Below, in pieces: positions 11,001 to 20,600 of a DNA stretch of 64,000 nt. The position numbers and the translations under genes are program-made. The stretch comes from Tribonema minus (Eukaryota > Sar > Xanthophyceae > Tribonematales > Tribonemataceae). The DNA lies in the NCBI GenBank assembly GCA_017506865.1, contig JAFCMP010000148.1:1-64000 (forward strand). The letters are read 5' to 3'. The first letter of the stretch is position 1, and each line of letters begins with the position of its first letter. Under the pieces are notes generated by a model. That model saw only the letters and a list, made by a program, of their open reading frames with translations. It searched no databases and was not told the origin of the DNA.

Positions 11001-12921
11001 ATTGTGGTGCTGCCGCAGTACATGTGCAGCATCGACTTGGCGCACTGCAACGTCCATTTCCGCATCGATGTGAATTCATGGATGCTTGAGTGAATATCAT
11101 ACGGTTACTGGTGGAAGGCACTTGCGGCTAACCATCCCTTTTCACCTAGAGCTCTACGATGTTTTGATTCGTTTTATATGAATGACAGGGGCTTGAGCAT
11201 TGTGGCGCTGCTGCAGGACACGTGCAGCATCGACTTCGCGCATTGTACCATCTGTTGTCCGAATCGGCGAGTTTGCATTGTTCTTGTTGAGCAACAATTG
11301 CTTCAATGGGCGCGCCAGTTCCCCGCTAGCCCCGATGTGGAAGTTGGCTCTGTCTCTGCGCAGCGAGCGCACCAACCTAAAGCCAGCAATATAGTTCATT
11401 TCGTGAGGTGTGTGCAACAGTTTTCTTAACGCGTCAGCACATAATTCATTTGCGTGAGTGCATATCATACAGCGCCTCCGCAGCCCCGCCTCAACTTAGC
11501 AACGCTAGCATCTCAAGGCACCCACCCCCCCCCCCCCCCCTTTCAGGATGGCGGCGCCGAGGCCCCGCCCGCATTCACGCGCCCCGTCGCAAGCCTGCGC
11601 GACATGGGCCTCGACAGCGATTCCAGCGACGAATCGGACAATGAAGCTTCGGCGGCAGCGGCGACGGCAGCGGCGGCAGCAGCGGCGGCGGCGGCGGAGG
11701 GCGCTGCGGCCGGCGGCAGCAGCGGCGGCGACGAGGACGCGGCAATGCCGCAGGCGCCGTCGCCGGCGGCGGAGGCGGCGGCAGCGCTCGCCAAGAAGCG
11801 CAAGGCCCTCGGCTTCAGCAGGTGCGCAGCTGCCGGGGGAGCACGCGGCGCCGAAGCCGACACGCTGCTGCTTTGTGTATGCGCTCGTGCTCTTTGTGTT
11901 GGTTGTTTACCCGACTTCGCGCCAGTGCTGCACGGTGAAAAGCACACCGGAAACCTTGCACTGCCAGGCACGCTGCCTGTGGTCGCGCTGTGCGAGTGCG
12001 TGACTGCGTCAGAGCAGGCGCGCATGCTGTGCAGGCGAGCGAGGCCAGATGGCACAAACTTAGTGGGGGCACGCGATTCCAAGTGCTGCACCCCGCAACC
12101 ACAGTCTGGCGATGCCGAGAAAGAACTTTTTTATCGCAAGTTGAAATCACTTTGAGTGCGAGTGCGCCACCTCGCGTGTTGTCGCAGGCAGCAGGCCCAC
12201 ATCATTCTATATTACGTGCGTGAACGTTACCGACAGCGCCAACTGTGATAATTATCGTCGGCGCCTGCGTATGTGCTGGTGTTGACCAGCGTGTCTGTCC
12301 TCGATTTCCTGATGAAATTCTGCAACAGTGGCAGCATGCGCTGCCATTGGCCAGCGTGTCCGTGCTCGGTTTCCTGATAAATTCTGCAACAGCGGCAGCA
12401 GCGCCATCTGTTCAGTCTGTCCATGCTGTACCAGCACCAGCAGCAGGTTCAGCAGCGAGCCCGACAGCCACCAAAAACAAATGTATTTGTTTTGGAAGTA
12501 TGATAATTGATATATTGAATCAGATCATAATTTGTGCGTATGAGATTGCTGACATCACAACTGCCAGTGATACTCTAGACACCGGTTGTTGAGAAATCCA
12601 CCGATCAACAGTGCTCACATGTTTAGCTCAGTTTGACAATGACGCGCCCCGCCTGAGCGCTGCGAAAATTGGCCTGCGCTCCTGCCCACTGCGCCTCGGT
12701 CGCAACCAAACCCTCGCTGCGATCCCAACCCCTAGCGCCACTGCAGCGCGGCACCGCATTCACCGGCTCCTCCTGCTCGTCGCTCGCCGCGCATCCCCCG
12801 CTCGCGCAGCAGCAGCAGCAGCAGCGGCTCGGACAGCGAAGATGACGCGCCGTCCAAGAAGGCGCGCACGACGCCGCCGCTGCCGCGCGCCGCCGCGGAC
12901 GACTCCGACATGGACGACTGA
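91..12921 (+). CDS. CTR9: CTR9 homologue, PAF1 complex TPR subunit (5' partial)
   Basis: CTR9 is the tetratricopeptide scaffold of the nuclear PAF1 complex, which travels with RNA polymerase II and supports elongation and histone modification. Exons: 91-224, 702-801, 1544-1624, 3980-4075, 4615-4752, 5879-6090, 7921-8037, 8652-8726, 9383-9508, 10874-10940, 11547-11821, 12810-12921. All phases agree and give 510 residues to the stop at 12919-12921. The early exons read like the CTR9 TPR region: GNLRMRSGEWGPAQ, NAYAANGIGMVLAEKG, ARDVF-type AKDVFSRVRE and DVWVNLAHVYLAQ. Next comes a charged coiled coil of Glu/Lys/Arg/Gln (exons at 7921-9508), then an acidic Ser/Ala-rich tail ending DDSDMDD, which is the usual CTR9 layout. 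The short segment that in other CTR9s links the last TPR to the coiled coil is missing from my model, so a small exon between 6091 and 7920 may have been missed. The N-terminal half lies outside the window. Identification is from recalled family sequence. Confidence 0.93.
1975..2037. repeat. (GCT)n microsatellite in CTR9 intron
   Basis: About 20 uninterrupted GCT/CTG triplets, flanked by shorter CTG and CCG runs from about 1830. The triplets give long poly-Leu, poly-Ala and poly-Cys reading frames that are not genes. Confidence 0.95.
2111..2658. repeat. Long inverted repeat (hairpin) with PHD-finger fragments on both arms
   Basis: The left arm (from 2111) and the right arm (ending 2658) are imperfect reverse complements. 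Matching continues inward through the ends near 2338 and 2433, and the central bases are themselves palindromic. The left arm on the plus strand and the right arm on the minus strand both encode GGCGVSEDSVQCDACN followed by an aromatic and WEH, the hallmark of a PHD finger. The right arm adds further cysteines (CACA, ACCAC). It lies in the CTR9 intron 1625-3979. It may be a foldback transposon, a gene-fragment duplication or a hairpin-RNA locus. Confidence 0.85.
3060..3122 (+). repeat. Interstitial telomere-like TTAGGG tract
   Basis: Degenerate then regular GGGTTA units inside the CTR9 intron 1625-3979. The rest of that intron, 2760-3979, shows no exon that I can support. Confidence 0.85.
4240..4257. 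repeat. Poly-G run
   Basis: Eighteen consecutive G in the intron that follows the CTR9 exon 3980-4075. A complementary-sense C tract lies downstream before the next exon. Confidence 0.95.
4498..4614 (+). promoter_or_regulatory. C-rich polypyrimidine tract and 3' splice site
   Basis: A 24-base C run followed by further C/T-rich blocks leads to the acceptor gccgtgcag before the CTR9 exon at 4615. Similar poly-C tracts precede the exons at 91, 5879 and 11547, and at 33047 in gene 3. Confidence 0.7.
4955..5540 (+). repeat. Decayed copies of CTR9 exon end plus donor (exon 4615-4752)
   Basis: The exon end and its donor (CTGCTGAGG|GTGAGC followed by a GCTGACACACA-like stretch) recur near 4962, 5066, 5163 and 5490, each with more substitutions. 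The units are about 100 bp or longer and also carry CACGGTGCCATGATAGT-like intron sequence. No copy keeps an open continuation of the exon. Confidence 0.85.
5580..5616 (+). repeat. Interstitial TTAGGG tract
   Basis: About four GGTTAG units in the CTR9 intron 4753-5878. Confidence 0.85.
5699..5745 (+). repeat. Decayed copy of the start of CTR9 exon 5879-6090
   Basis: It reads like the exon start (GCGCTCCACACAACGCCC for GCACTGCACGCGGAGCCC, then CAGCAACCTGCGCCTGTGG) and is preceded by its own C-rich acceptor. It lies 180 bp upstream of the real exon. Confidence 0.85.
6160..6840 (+). repeat. Five copies of CTR9 exon end plus donor (exon 5879-6090)
   Basis: The terminal 50-60 bases of the exon, encoding LFSSLSQRAPDKKPLPY, and the donor CAG|GTGCGC recur near 6165, 6312, 6493, 6636 and 6778. 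The first four are nearly intact. The copies at 6231-6372 and 6554-6697 also share the intron sequence that follows, so the repeat unit spans the junction. Confidence 0.93.
7286..7745 (+). repeat. Decayed copies of the start of CTR9 exon 7921-8037
   Basis: Two stretches, near 7290 and 7690, translate as SVGKAAAKRTNF and DIVEKAAKRAPA. They resemble the true exon start VEKAAKHANF and precede it in the same intron. The intervals also carry recurring TGTTGAAGTTGACTTGCCA blocks. Confidence 0.8.
8360..8651 (+). repeat. Tandem acceptor-side copies before CTR9 exon 8652-8726
   Basis: A unit of about 90-105 bp (TTGCGACGCCAGCCGCTAA, then TCTGTCACTGA, then CTCTCA.TG.CGGG) occurs three times. The first ends in GCAGGCAGAAGGCGCTGGA, a near copy of the real acceptor and exon start at 8652. 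Confidence 0.85.
8727..8940 (+). repeat. Tandem repeats of about 57 bp after a CTR9 donor
   Basis: Four units built on AGTTGTACTGTACGGTGTACT followed by GCTGCTGCAGTGCGC start right at the donor of exon 8652-8726. Confidence 0.9.
9218..9275 (+). repeat. Decayed copy of the start of CTR9 exon 9383-9508
   Basis: GCCGCATACAGCGCG and then GCGCAAGACGGAGTAG mirror the true exon start about 160 bp downstream, but a TAG replaces the GAAGAG codons. Confidence 0.85.
9509..9975 (+). repeat. Four copies of CTR9 exon end plus donor (exon 9383-9508)
   Basis: GAGAAGGAGCGCGCCAAGG, AAGAAGGGCAAGCG and GTATGT recur near 9590, 9708, 9815 and 9925. They decay gradually and share the following intron motif CATACTTCAAGAAG. 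The period is about 110-120 bp. Confidence 0.95.
10978..11252 (+). repeat. Direct duplication inside a CTR9 intron
   Basis: A block of about 75 bp (GAATGAC.GGGGCTTGAGC, then ATTGTGG.GCTGC, then ACGTGCAGCATCGACTT) occurs at about 10980 and 11178. It is not clearly derived from an exon. The rest of the intron 10941-11546 shows nothing I can support. Confidence 0.8.
12270..12420 (+). repeat. Tandem duplication of about 62 bp in the last CTR9 intron
   Basis: Two units sharing CCAGCGTGTC.GT.CTCG, TTTCCTGATAAATTCTG and CAACAG.GGCAGCA. The intron 11822-12809 holds no other feature I can support. Confidence 0.75.
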
Positions 12922-13337
12922 GAGGCAATGGCGTGCGGTCGACGGCGGCACTACTGTAGGCTCGTTTTTCAGTGGGGGTATAGAGGAGAGCAGGGGGGGG
13001 GGCGGCAGCGGCGCGCTCGCGTTGGCGGGTGCCGTTGGGAGCGAGCGGCGGCGCGCGCACACGGGTGTTGTGATGGCTGATGGCGGCGTGCAATGGTGGC
13101 TGCGGCGCGGCGCGTTTTGCGCGCTTGTGTGTGGCAGTTGGCGTGTGTGCACCCATGTACCTACAGAGAGTTTTCTTCCCGTGACTGTCATAATAGTCAC
13201 GCCCTCCCGTTCTATCAGGCGCGTTTTGAAGTCCCGTGGGGCACGCCTTGTAATGCAGTGTGGCGTTGCCCTGTTTGTGTTGAACTACGCCTGCTCTGCT
13301 TTGTTGCGGCGTTGTGATTTATATGCTGCTGCGCTGG

Positions 13338-14025
13338 TGGTTTTCTAACCCCAAGTGAGAGTCGTATGATGTGCACACAGTCAAGACCATGCGTTGTATT
13401 GTGCTGATGGGTCTGCTCGTTGTTTGTTTGAGTTTTGCTTCATGCGTTTCCTGCAGTACTTTTTATTAATTCTCGCTCAGGGCGCGAAAAAGCCCAGATG
13501 ATTGGCATCTAGCTGTAAAGAATCTACATGTCGTATGACAGTCTGAAAGTGTCGCAACGACAACCACTCAAACGCCGCCGCCGCCAAATGGCATCTCGGG
13601 GTCCTCCCCTACGTCCTCCTCCATGTGCCCCCCCCCCCCTGGATTCTGCCATGTGTGTCATGACACGGCCAGAGTACGCCATGTGGAGCGCTGCCGACAG
13701 TGCCGAGCGCAAGCGCGCCAGGGCGATGCCCTTGAGAGCTTTAGGGCGCGCTCCTCCGGGCACTGACATCCTGCTGGCATACTCCGTCGCCACAGCCTCC
13801 AGCAGCTTCCGCCCCTGCTCCCCGATGCTGCCAAATGACCCTGCAGTACTATTGATAGGCTCCAAAAGTCTTGAAGTACAAACAAGCAAAGCGAAATTAA
13901 TAAAAGTACAAACCCCAAGTGAGAGTCGTATGATGTGCACGCAGTCAAGACCATGCGATGTATTGTGCTAATGGGTCTGCTCGTTTTTTGTTTTGAGTTT
14001 TGCTTTGTGCGTTTCCTGCAGTACG
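13338..14025 (+). repeat. Directly repeated block of about 120 bp (two copies)
   Basis: Blocks at about 13338-13455 and 13905-14022 share CCCCAAGTGAGAGTCGTATG, CAGTCAAGACCATGCG and GGGTCTGCTCGTT, and both end GCGTTTCCTGCAGTAC. They bracket a dispersed element and a protein-like reading frame, so the 690-bp unit could be a mobile element with terminal direct repeats. Confidence 0.7.
13466..13605 (-). repeat. Dispersed element, copy 1 (about 135 bp)
   Basis: It contains TTCTCGCTCAGGGCGCGAAA, CCCAGATGATTGGCATCTAG, ACATGTCGTATGACAGTCTG and a CCGCCGCCGCCAAATGGCAT end. It is reverse-complementary to the copy near 20236. Related copies lie near 59866 and 63026. Confidence 0.9.
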
Positions 14026-14620
14026 GTCGTTAGGCTCCAAAAGCCTGCCAGTACATGGTGTGACTGATCGGTAAGCTTGCTTCATGTTTGCTGCTGTGGG
14101 GCTCTGCGTTGAGCTACCTACCAAAGGTTCCAAAAGCACATGTTCCACCTGAACTGTGCATGTTGGTGCCAGTGCACATGCTACGTCCAAGACCATCATG
14201 CAGAAGTCACAGCAAATGAAAACAACACGCACTCAGCAGTGGCTCGCTCATCATCTGCTTCTGAGTGGTGTTTTAAATTGCAGCAGCGCGCACGTTCATC
14301 GTTTATTGGCATGTACATGCAAAGTATTCGCCCCTCCATCGGAGTAAATACAGCTTTTTAACGTCGTGCGGCTTACACATTGTGTGCTGTTGCGCACTTG
14401 TGCAGAACAGCTATGCTTCCAAGGACAGAGGCATGCCTGATCACTGTCGTGAAGCAGTCATGGCAGCAGCGGCAGCAGCAGCAGCAGCAGTGCCGCCACC
14501 TCCGCCGGCACAGCCACCACTCCTGCGTCTGCCACGCAGCCTCTGCCTCCCTCTGAATCTAGCAACAACCTGGCACCGTTTGCTGCAGTGCAGCAGCACC
14601 TGCGACTACACTGTCGTCCA

Positions 14621-17600
14621 TCACACAAAGCTGACGAGCTTCTGGAACAGCGCGTCTTCCGGCAGCGCGCACGCGAGCGCAAGCGCGCGCTCGGCGGCGC
14701 CGGGGGCGCGCACGCCGCCGCGGCGCGTGCGCTTCGCGACGGCGGCGTCGGCGTCAGCGGGGGCGTCCTCGCGGCGGCGGCAGAGCGTGCGCATGCGCGC
14801 CATGGCGATGCGCTGGGGCGGCGCGGCGGAGAGTGTTTGAGGCGGTTAGCTTGAGTTGGGAGGAAGTTGAGGTTGGGGCATGTGCGAGCAGGGGGCGAGT
14901 CTGTTAGCTTGAATGGGCGGTGGAAGTGGAGGTAGGGCATGGGCAAGCAGGAGGCGTTGACGCAGTTGGTGTGGCGTGGTGAACGGGGGAGAGGAGATTG
15001 ACGTGTACGGGCAGCGCCCGTGACACTTGCGATCACCAGCGTCACCAAAAAACGAACAGATTTTGTCTATTCGTGCGGTGCATGATGTTGCATGCATCGA
15101 AGGCCGCCACATGCTTCAGGCGGCAAATGCAGAGATGGAGGCAGAGATGGAGGACCATTCCACAATGAAAACCGCCATCCTAAACTACCATGGACCACTC
15201 CACGCAGCAATTTCTCAAAGAATGCACTTGATGTTATTGTATCTGCAGAACCAAAGCATGCATGCTATGGCAGAATCAGAAGAAAGAAATGTATCTGCGC
15301 AATCAATGTACCAAGCCACAGGCGCGCGCGCAGGTCCCAGAATGTCGGCGCAATCAAGCAATGGTTTCAAGCCACAGGCGCGCCATAACAAGAAACTGTC
15401 GTAGTAACTGACGTAACCGACCTGAGCGTACACCAGCGCGCGCAGGTCCCACACGCGCACCGCGCCGTCGCAGCCGGAGCTGACCAGGTCCAGGCTGTTC
15501 GTGATGTGCAGCGCCATGATCTGGCCCTTGTGAGCGCGCTCAAAGCAGTAGCTGCCCTCGGTGGGCTGCGTGGGGGCGGACGAACGCGCTTCTTAGGGTT
15601 AGGGGTTAGAGTGCAGCGGACAGCGGCTTCAGGCTTCAACAAAGTTCAATGGACAAGTTCAACTGCATGTCTCACTTTGTCAAAGCAGGAGAGAGTGTGA
15701 AAGTGCGGGCGGACGTACGCGCTAGGTTGGGGTTAGGGCACAGCGGACAGCGGCTTCGGGCTTCAAAGCTCAATAGACAAGTTTAATTTCATGTCTCACT
15801 TTGTCAAATCAGGAAAAAGTGTGAAAGTGCGGGCGGACCTACGCGCTAGGGTTGGGGTTAGGGCACAGCAAACTGGCCTCAGGCTTCAAGGTTCAACATA
15901 CAAGTTCAACTTCATGTTGACAGGGTTTTCGGAGCTCTAAGCGTTAGGGCACAGCAGACAGCGGCTTCAGACTTCCAAGGTCAATAGACAAGTTCAACTT
16001 GATGTCGGCCACAATCCCACGTTGTCTAACCAGGAAAAAGTGTGAAAGTCTGGGCGAAAGTATGCGTTTAGGGGTAGGGTTTGCGCACAGCAGACGGCGC
16101 CGCACATGGTCGTCGCACAATGCATCGTCGCTCGTGGGTCATGGCGTGATGAGCGCTGCTGCGCTGACTGATCGCTGTCACCCTGTGGCCAAACTGCGCT
16201 TGCAGGAGAGCGGGGGCGCTGCCGCGCTGCTGTGCGAACGCTGATACCTTGTGTGCCTTCCTTGAGTATCGCTGACTGGCATCAACGTGCGACACGGCCA
16301 ATGCCGCTGTCGCTGCCCTTCGAAGCGGCAAGCACCGGAGCGGTGCTGCCGGTGTTGTGTCTCTCTCATGTGATGTAACCTTAACCCTTTAGTGCGCTCA
16401 GATGACTCTTGGGCATACCCAAATACACGTTTATGGTGCATGTATCAGCAACCGTACTTCATGGTATACCCCCATGTATACTGCAAAGCATGCATCTACT
16501 ACCACAAACCTCGCAGTAGAAAATAGCATCATACTTCTGTAGAACAATATACTTGACGTAAAAAAGAGTTCGTCTGAAGTATACCTGTACTTGAAGTACA
16601 ACGCAGCATTATACTCATCATAACATATACTCACAAGAGTTGTTATGAAATATACCTTACAGCACTTCTGTGCCGCACTACATGGATGTACACTGTGAGT
16701 ACTATCATTTGAAGCCTGCTACCCCACCTGCATCTGCGGCGCGCGTGGCGCGAACGCCACCGGCCCGGGCGCGGCGCCGCTGCCGTCGCCGCCGCCAAAC
16801 ACCGCCGCCGCCGCGGCAATGCTGCCGGTGCTGTGGCGCCGCGACCGCTGCGTCTTGCGCTGTTTCTCCCAGCCCATTGCGTGAGAGAAGTACGTAAGGT
16901 CGAAGCCACGGCCGTGGCCGCGTGCGTCAGCGCCGTGGTAGCGCCACACGTGTATGTTGCCCCTGCGGTCGCCGCTGCGGGGGAGGAGGGGGTGGGCACA
17001 GGCGGTGGGGTGGGGCCGGGGGGGGCGAGGGGGGTGGGTCAGCACGACAAAAGGCGGGTAATGGCGGCAACCGTAGCTCAGATGACGACGAGCACAAACG
17101 CGGTGGTTGGCGCTGTGTGTTCAGCAGTATTCAGCACAGGAGGAACTACAGAGTGATTCACTGGTATATTGGGCGTATTGGGTGTCATTGCTTTAGTGCC
17201 ACATCACCTCGAATCAAGTACATCACCCCTGCATGCGGGCGGGGGCGTGCAGGCCGGCGGTGCGCACGGCACTCATGTTACTACTGTACTCTACATCACA
17301 GCATGCCAGGGTTGTGTCACAAAGTCCGCCATCACGACAAGTGCGCGCTCGCATACATGGCCGTTCCTGAATCAGCAAGCAGCGCACACACGGCGTGTGC
17401 AATGTTTCTGGCTGGCCAGTGACCGTCGGGGGAGCTCGCGGTAACGACATGACATGTTGCTTCTGTGCTCTACATCAGACCATGCCAAAGCCGTGCCCCA
17501 AATAGCTCCAGAACATTTGAGCAGGTTCACATGCGGCCGCGGGTGAAGCAGCGAGCAGCACACACACGGCGTGCGCCATTGTCCTGGCTATCCAGTGACC

Positions 17601-20600
17601 GCCGGGGGAGCATGCGACGGCGGAGCTGACATATTGCTACTGCACACGCTCATACGCTCTGCCTGTACCAAACTTCGCCAATGCTGCGTGATGAAGTCTG
17701 CTGGAAAAATTGTGCATGTGGCCGCTCGAGCAGCACACGCACACGGCGCGCATCATTCACCTGGCTATCCAGTGACCGTCCGGGGAGCACGCGAAGCCGA
17801 AGCCGACATGTTTGCTACTCTACACTCTCGTGCTACAGCGTGCGCCGTTCACCTGGCTATCCAGTGACCGTCGGGGGAGCACGCGACGGCATGCACGGGG
17901 GCGGCGACGGAGACGGTGTCGATGCGGTCCCCAGTCGTAGCCCAGTAGAGTCTCTGCGGCGGCGTCACGCGAGACGGGGAGCAGGCGTGTGTGCGTACGA
18001 TGAGCATACCATGAGCATAGATAACCCAATTGAGTGCGTCTTGAAGCGTGACTGGCTCCAGAAATGTACGCTGGTTTTGGATGTGTGCCTCCGCGCCCCC
18101 TGCTCCCTTTGCATGCAACAGAAGAGGGGCATACCTGAGATTGTGAAGTTGTTGCAAGTTTAATTGGGGGAGGCAGCAGCAGCGTGTAGATCACTTCCAG
18201 CTCTAGCCAGAACCACCAGGTTCTATGCCCTGTACAGGGGAACAGCAACGCTCAGCTTGTAAATGCGTCCGTCAGAGCCAGCGCTGCGTTTCAAAATACT
18301 GGTACCTCTTTTTTTACAGCACTGCACAGCAAACACACAGTCAAACTGCAAGCGGTCCATGAGTCAACTTCAACTGCACCAATACCTCATCTTCAGGTCA
18401 AACTGCGAGCGGTCATGAGGCAACTTCAACTGAGGCGTGACGCACATTCACCCCCGCAACTTCAACTGCACCAAACCTCATCTTCAAGTCAAACTGCAAA
18501 GCGGTAATAAGGCAACTTGAACTGCACAGTGTGACGCACATTCACCCCCGCCTCGTCCATGTTCGCGGCCCCCCAGGGCAGCACGCGCACGCTCCCATCG
18601 AACGCGCCCAGCACGACAAACTTGCCGTTGCCGTCGCGAGGCGTCGCCAGCGCGCTCACCTACGATTGGGGGGGGGGGCGGGGGGGGGAGGGGAGGGAGG
18701 GGGGGGGGTCAGAGTGCCATTGCGCGCTGGTGTTGCGCGTGCACTGCTGAGCGTCCATGAGCGCGCAGCCCTGCCGGCATGGAGCTGCTGAGGTACTTGA
18801 AGTACAGTACTTCACAAGCTGGTTACTTTGAGTCGGGTACGCTGCAACGCGGCACGATGATCCTGTGTAAGGAGCCGCTTCGCACTGTCATGTGCACCGC
18901 ATCAGCGCTCGCCGGCACCGCGAGAGCTGGAACGTTCATGGAACGGTCCAGAGCGCCGCGATCGCTGCCGCCAGTGGCGGCGACGTCCGGCCTGTGCACC
19001 GGTGTGTTCTGGCAGTTAGCGTTGTGGGAGCGCCGGTAGAATCGTGGGTGTTGAGCGCTGCTGCCTGAGCTAAGCACTGCAACAGTTTGAGCTGTGAGTG
19101 ACGCGCGCAACCTGACCCTAGACCCTGCGTGGAGCTTTCCCATACAGAGAGATGAAGCGAGGAGGCGAACGGTGAGCTGCAGGGGATGAAGGAAAAACGC
19201 GGCTGCAAATCCGCAATGTGACTCTCTACAGTGTTCAACAATGCGCTCACGCTATGATGTAAGTGCTTTTATGATTCCCAAACCCCAGTACGCACCGGTG
19301 CCTGATGGAAGGACGCGCCTTCACGTCCAATTCATGACCCTTCGACAATGTCCAACGATGTGGTCACGCTAGCATCTGAGAGCATTTGAAAATTCCAGAC
19401 GCCAGCACGCACCGGCGCCTCCAGCGCTGGCTTGGTGGGCGCTGTGCGCCGTGGACACATATTTTCTGATTCGTTTCCATTCAAATAACGTGTTCATAAT
19501 ATACATACATACTGTATATCATTGCCAGAGGCCAGCACGCACCAGCCTCCAGCGCTGGCTTGGTGAGCGATGTGCGCGTGGACATGGTCTTTTAATACGT
19601 TTCCATTCAGATAATGTGTTCAAATTGTACATACATACTGCATATCATTGCCAGAGGCCAGCACGCACCGGCGCCTCCAGCGCTGGCTTGGTGGGACACA
19701 TGCGCGTGGACACATTGCGGCTCTCCTCAAACTCCGGCGGCGGGGCGCGCGCGGGCTGCGGCGGGGGGCGGCAATCATGTAGAAATTGAACCGAGACTTG
19801 TTGGCACAAGTTAAGGGTAAAAGTCGACGTAGACCTCCAGTTTCACGCATCTCTCATCAGATTATCCATGACTGGCAGAACCTGCTGCGGCGGAAAGCGG
19901 GCGCCAAAGTGCAGAGGACCTTGAGGGTTAATACATCTTGTGGAACTTCACAGTTGAAGATGGTGCATAGCGCCCCGTGAACTGATGGTGAGCTGGTGAT
20001 GGACCCCCATACAAACTGCGGCGGCGGGGCGCGTGCGGGCTGCGGCGCGGCGGCGAGCGGGCGCGAGCGCGTTCATGCTTCGCGGTAAAATACGACGAAA
20101 AGCGTTTGTGAATTGATGGTGAACTGGTGATGGACCCCGATACCAGCGCAACGACAGTACTCGCGGCTGGCATCAAACTCAGGCGGCGGCGCGCGCCCGG
20201 GCTGCAGCGGAGAGCGAGTGCGAAAGCGCAGAGGATGCCATTTGGCGGCGGCGTTTGAGTGGTTGCCATAGAGACACTTTCAGACTGACGCATGACGTAG
20301 ATTCCGTACAGCAGGCTCAGACACCATTCATCCAGGCTCTTTCGCACCGTGAGCGAGATTTGATTTTAAATTGCACATCGTAAGTACATGCAAAAGTCCG
20401 GTCATCACGTTGAATGCCACAGTCGAAGATTATGAAGAGTGCCCCCGTGAACTGATGGTGAACTGGTGGTGGACTGCGCGCAGAATGGAGCGGTTGAGCC
20501 GTGGACGTTGCCGCAGCATTGCTCAGCAACAGGCGCCTGCGGCACGCGCTCCCTGGGGCAGACGCGCTCTTTTGCTGCCACCAGCAACGATGCGCTGGTA

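Larger units (their letters stand above)
12922..14620. other. Intergenic region between convergent CTR9 and WD40 genes
   Basis: It should hold both 3' UTRs and polyadenylation sites. It contains a directly repeated block and one copy of a dispersed element (listed separately), a GC-rich stretch at 12930-13120 and a (GCA)n run near 14466. A reading frame on the minus strand at about 13660-13870 (KLLEAVATEYASRM, GIALARLRSALSAALHMAYS) looks protein-like. It has no partner exons and may be a transposon remnant. Confidence 0.6.

Noticed and set aside
13466..13605. Box C/D snoRNA in the dispersed element
   Set aside because: Only loose matches to the C box (ATGATT) and D box (CTGA), no clear terminal stem or guide, so I left it as a repeat.
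14382..14840. Plus-strand frame ending in RTPPRRVRFATAASAS, which looks like a PP1-docking RVxF protein
   Set aside because: The minus strand of the same bases is the last exon of the WD40 gene, with an in-phase acceptor at 14812 and a sensible stop. The plus-strand reading is its shadow.
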